DNA of 50,816 nucleotides from Rhodococcus opacus. Lineage in GTDB: Bacteria; Actinomycetota; Actinomycetes; Mycobacteriales; Mycobacteriaceae. Made by a program: the position numbers and the translations under genes. Shown here in pieces: positions 50,774-50,816 of this stretch. The stretch lies in the NCBI RefSeq assembly GCF_012396235.1, contig NZ_JAAXPA010000042.1, positions 1 to 50,816 on the forward strand, in the 5' to 3' direction. Below the pieces are notes generated by a model. That model saw only the letters and a program-made list of their open reading frames with translations. It made no database searches and was not told the origin of the DNA. The stretch's first letter is position 1. The number at the start of each line of letters is the position of its first letter.

Positions 50774-50816
50774 ATGGCGACCGCTGTGGGGATAGACCTG
50801 GGCACCACCAACTCGG
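50774..50816 (+). CDS. Hsp70/DnaK-like protein, first codons only
   Basis: The reading frame MATAVGIDLGTTNS is the phosphate-1 loop start of Hsp70. The window ends after 14 codons. The ribosome site AAAGGAATGAG precedes ATG 50774. Only the family can be stated; it could be dnaK or a paralogue. Confidence 0.75.
   Translation, partial: MATAVGIDLGTTNS

Overview
The window is high-GC chromosomal or megaplasmid DNA from an actinomycete, most likely Rhodococcus or a close relative. The evidence is the strong G/C third-position bias, GTG and TTG starts with purine-rich ribosome sites, many IclR regulators and four-base ATGA overlaps, and two operons whose gene content and order match the phthalate (pad) and terephthalate (tpa/tph) operons described in rhodococci. 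No rRNA, tRNA or CRISPR array was seen.

Layout. (1) 1-5.4 kb: amino-acid catabolism. A partial 4-hydroxyphenylpyruvate dioxygenase gene diverges from an Lrp/AsnC regulator; a Glu/Leu/Phe/Val-type dehydrogenase, an amino acid permease and an old-yellow-enzyme-like oxidoreductase follow. (2) 5.4-6.15 kb: relics of a lyase-transporter operon; the transporter has a large internal deletion. (3) 6.2-15.3 kb: a two-component Rieske oxygenase operon on the minus strand (oxygenase, Zn-alcohol dehydrogenase, a small FtsZ-like protein with lost GTP loops, PDR-type reductase), faced by two IclR regulators and two MFS transporters. (4) 15.3-16.45 kb: a gene graveyard with a decayed phospholipase-D-like gene. 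(5) 16.5-27.2 kb: an unassigned catabolic module: aldehyde dehydrogenase, two class III CoA-transferase/racemase proteins, acyl-CoA dehydrogenase, Zn-dehydrogenase, a GH88-like unsaturated-uronyl hydrolase, a GAF histidine kinase with a NarL/LuxR response regulator, and an MHS-type transporter. The same palindrome lies upstream of its divergent promoter and of its transporter, so the regulator's targets can be guessed. (6) 27.3-27.8 kb: dnaK fragment. (7) 27.9-34.3 kb: phthalate 3,4-dioxygenase operon and its IclR regulator. (8) 34.3-38.5 kb: isochorismatase-fold hydrolase plus an ABC importer, carrying the same 13-bp paired operator as the phthalate operon. (9) 38.7-39 kb: acyltransferase (WS/DGAT) relic. 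(10) 39.1-45.2 kb: terephthalate dioxygenase operon, IclR regulator and MFS permease. (11) 45.2-47.1 kb: an IS110-family fragment, a double carboxymuconolactone-decarboxylase-fold protein and an MFS relic. (12) 47.2-50.8 kb: apparently ordinary genes: membrane protein, HtrA-like lipoprotein protease, general stress protein and the first codons of dnaK.

How it works together. Phthalate (or a phthalate derivative) would enter through the ABC system, be dihydroxylated at 3,4, rearomatised and decarboxylated to protocatechuate. Terephthalate would enter through the MFS permease, be dihydroxylated at 1,2 and oxidatively decarboxylated by the PdxA-family dehydrogenase, also to protocatechuate. No protocatechuate ring-cleavage genes are in the window. 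The two modules at 6-15 kb and 16.5-27 kb look like complete, regulated catabolic units with unknown substrates; they are the best places to look for new biochemistry. Boundaries between modules are marked by broken genes, as expected for a region assembled by repeated recombination.
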